Assembly (NCBI RefSeq): GCF_964340395.1
Contig: NC_135569.1
Span: 12,089,519 to 12,153,518, forward strand
DNA length: 64,000 nucleotides
From: Glandiceps talaboti
Taxonomy: Eukaryota; Hemichordata; Enteropneusta; Spengelidae
Direction: 5' to 3'
Within the stretch, counting starts at the first letter, position 1; every line of letters starts with the position of its first letter. Positions 63,920 through 64,000 of this stretch are shown here, piece by piece. Position numbers and translations under genes: made by a program. Under the pieces are notes generated by a model. It was not told where the DNA came from, did not search any database, and saw only the letters and a list, made by a program, of their open reading frames with translations.

Positions 63920-64000
63920 CTATATGGAGCGAATTGAACCAAATTCGAGTGTATACCCGCCTTCGGCGGGGGTTTTTGCTATTATATTATATCAAAATAT

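Overview
This is animal nuclear DNA. It is AT-rich, has long introns with GT-AG splice sites, dense simple-sequence tracts and many short inverted-repeat (MITE-like) elements. The genes are clear metazoan orthologues, and expanded sushi and WxxW secreted proteins sit among them. I infer a marine invertebrate, plausibly a deuterostome such as a hemichordate or cephalochordate, but the sequence alone does not fix the phylum.

Layout. (1) 372-27529, minus strand: the first 25 coding exons (about 1320 residues) of a CHD3/4/5 (Mi-2) chromatin remodeller. They cover the CHD N-terminal domain, two PHD fingers, two chromodomains, the whole SNF2 ATPase and the start of the C-terminal region; the 3' end lies beyond the left edge. 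Its likely promoter (CRE, NRF1-like, YY1 and CCAAT motifs) is at 27600-27725. (2) 32383-35695, minus strand: SSR3, the gamma subunit of the translocon-associated protein complex, in four exons with an unusual or misread C-terminus. (3) 36939-37616, plus strand: a single-coding-exon, membrane-anchored GNAT acetyltransferase of NAT8 (camello) type. (4) 45487-53928, plus strand: a complete 8-exon gene for a 481-residue secreted or surface protein made of two copies of a three-exon cysteine-rich block, with sushi/CCP domains and all introns in phase 1. (5) 58493-63276 and beyond, plus strand: a secreted mucin-like protein with four WxxW domains, Thr/Pro/Ser linkers and a cysteine-rich tail, continuing off the right edge.

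The genes are not an operon. The first two are housekeeping (chromatin, ER translocation). The last two are secreted, repeat-built extracellular proteins lying side by side on the same strand. The rest is introns and intergenic DNA filled with repeats. Several foldback and MITE families have two to four copies here with recognisable target-site duplications. A 54-bp minisatellite occurs at three sites and forms a 274-bp higher-order repeat. Three local tandem duplications cross exon edges and copy splice-site regions. All exon boundaries were read by eye from splice consensus, reading-frame continuity and family similarity; no alignment was run.
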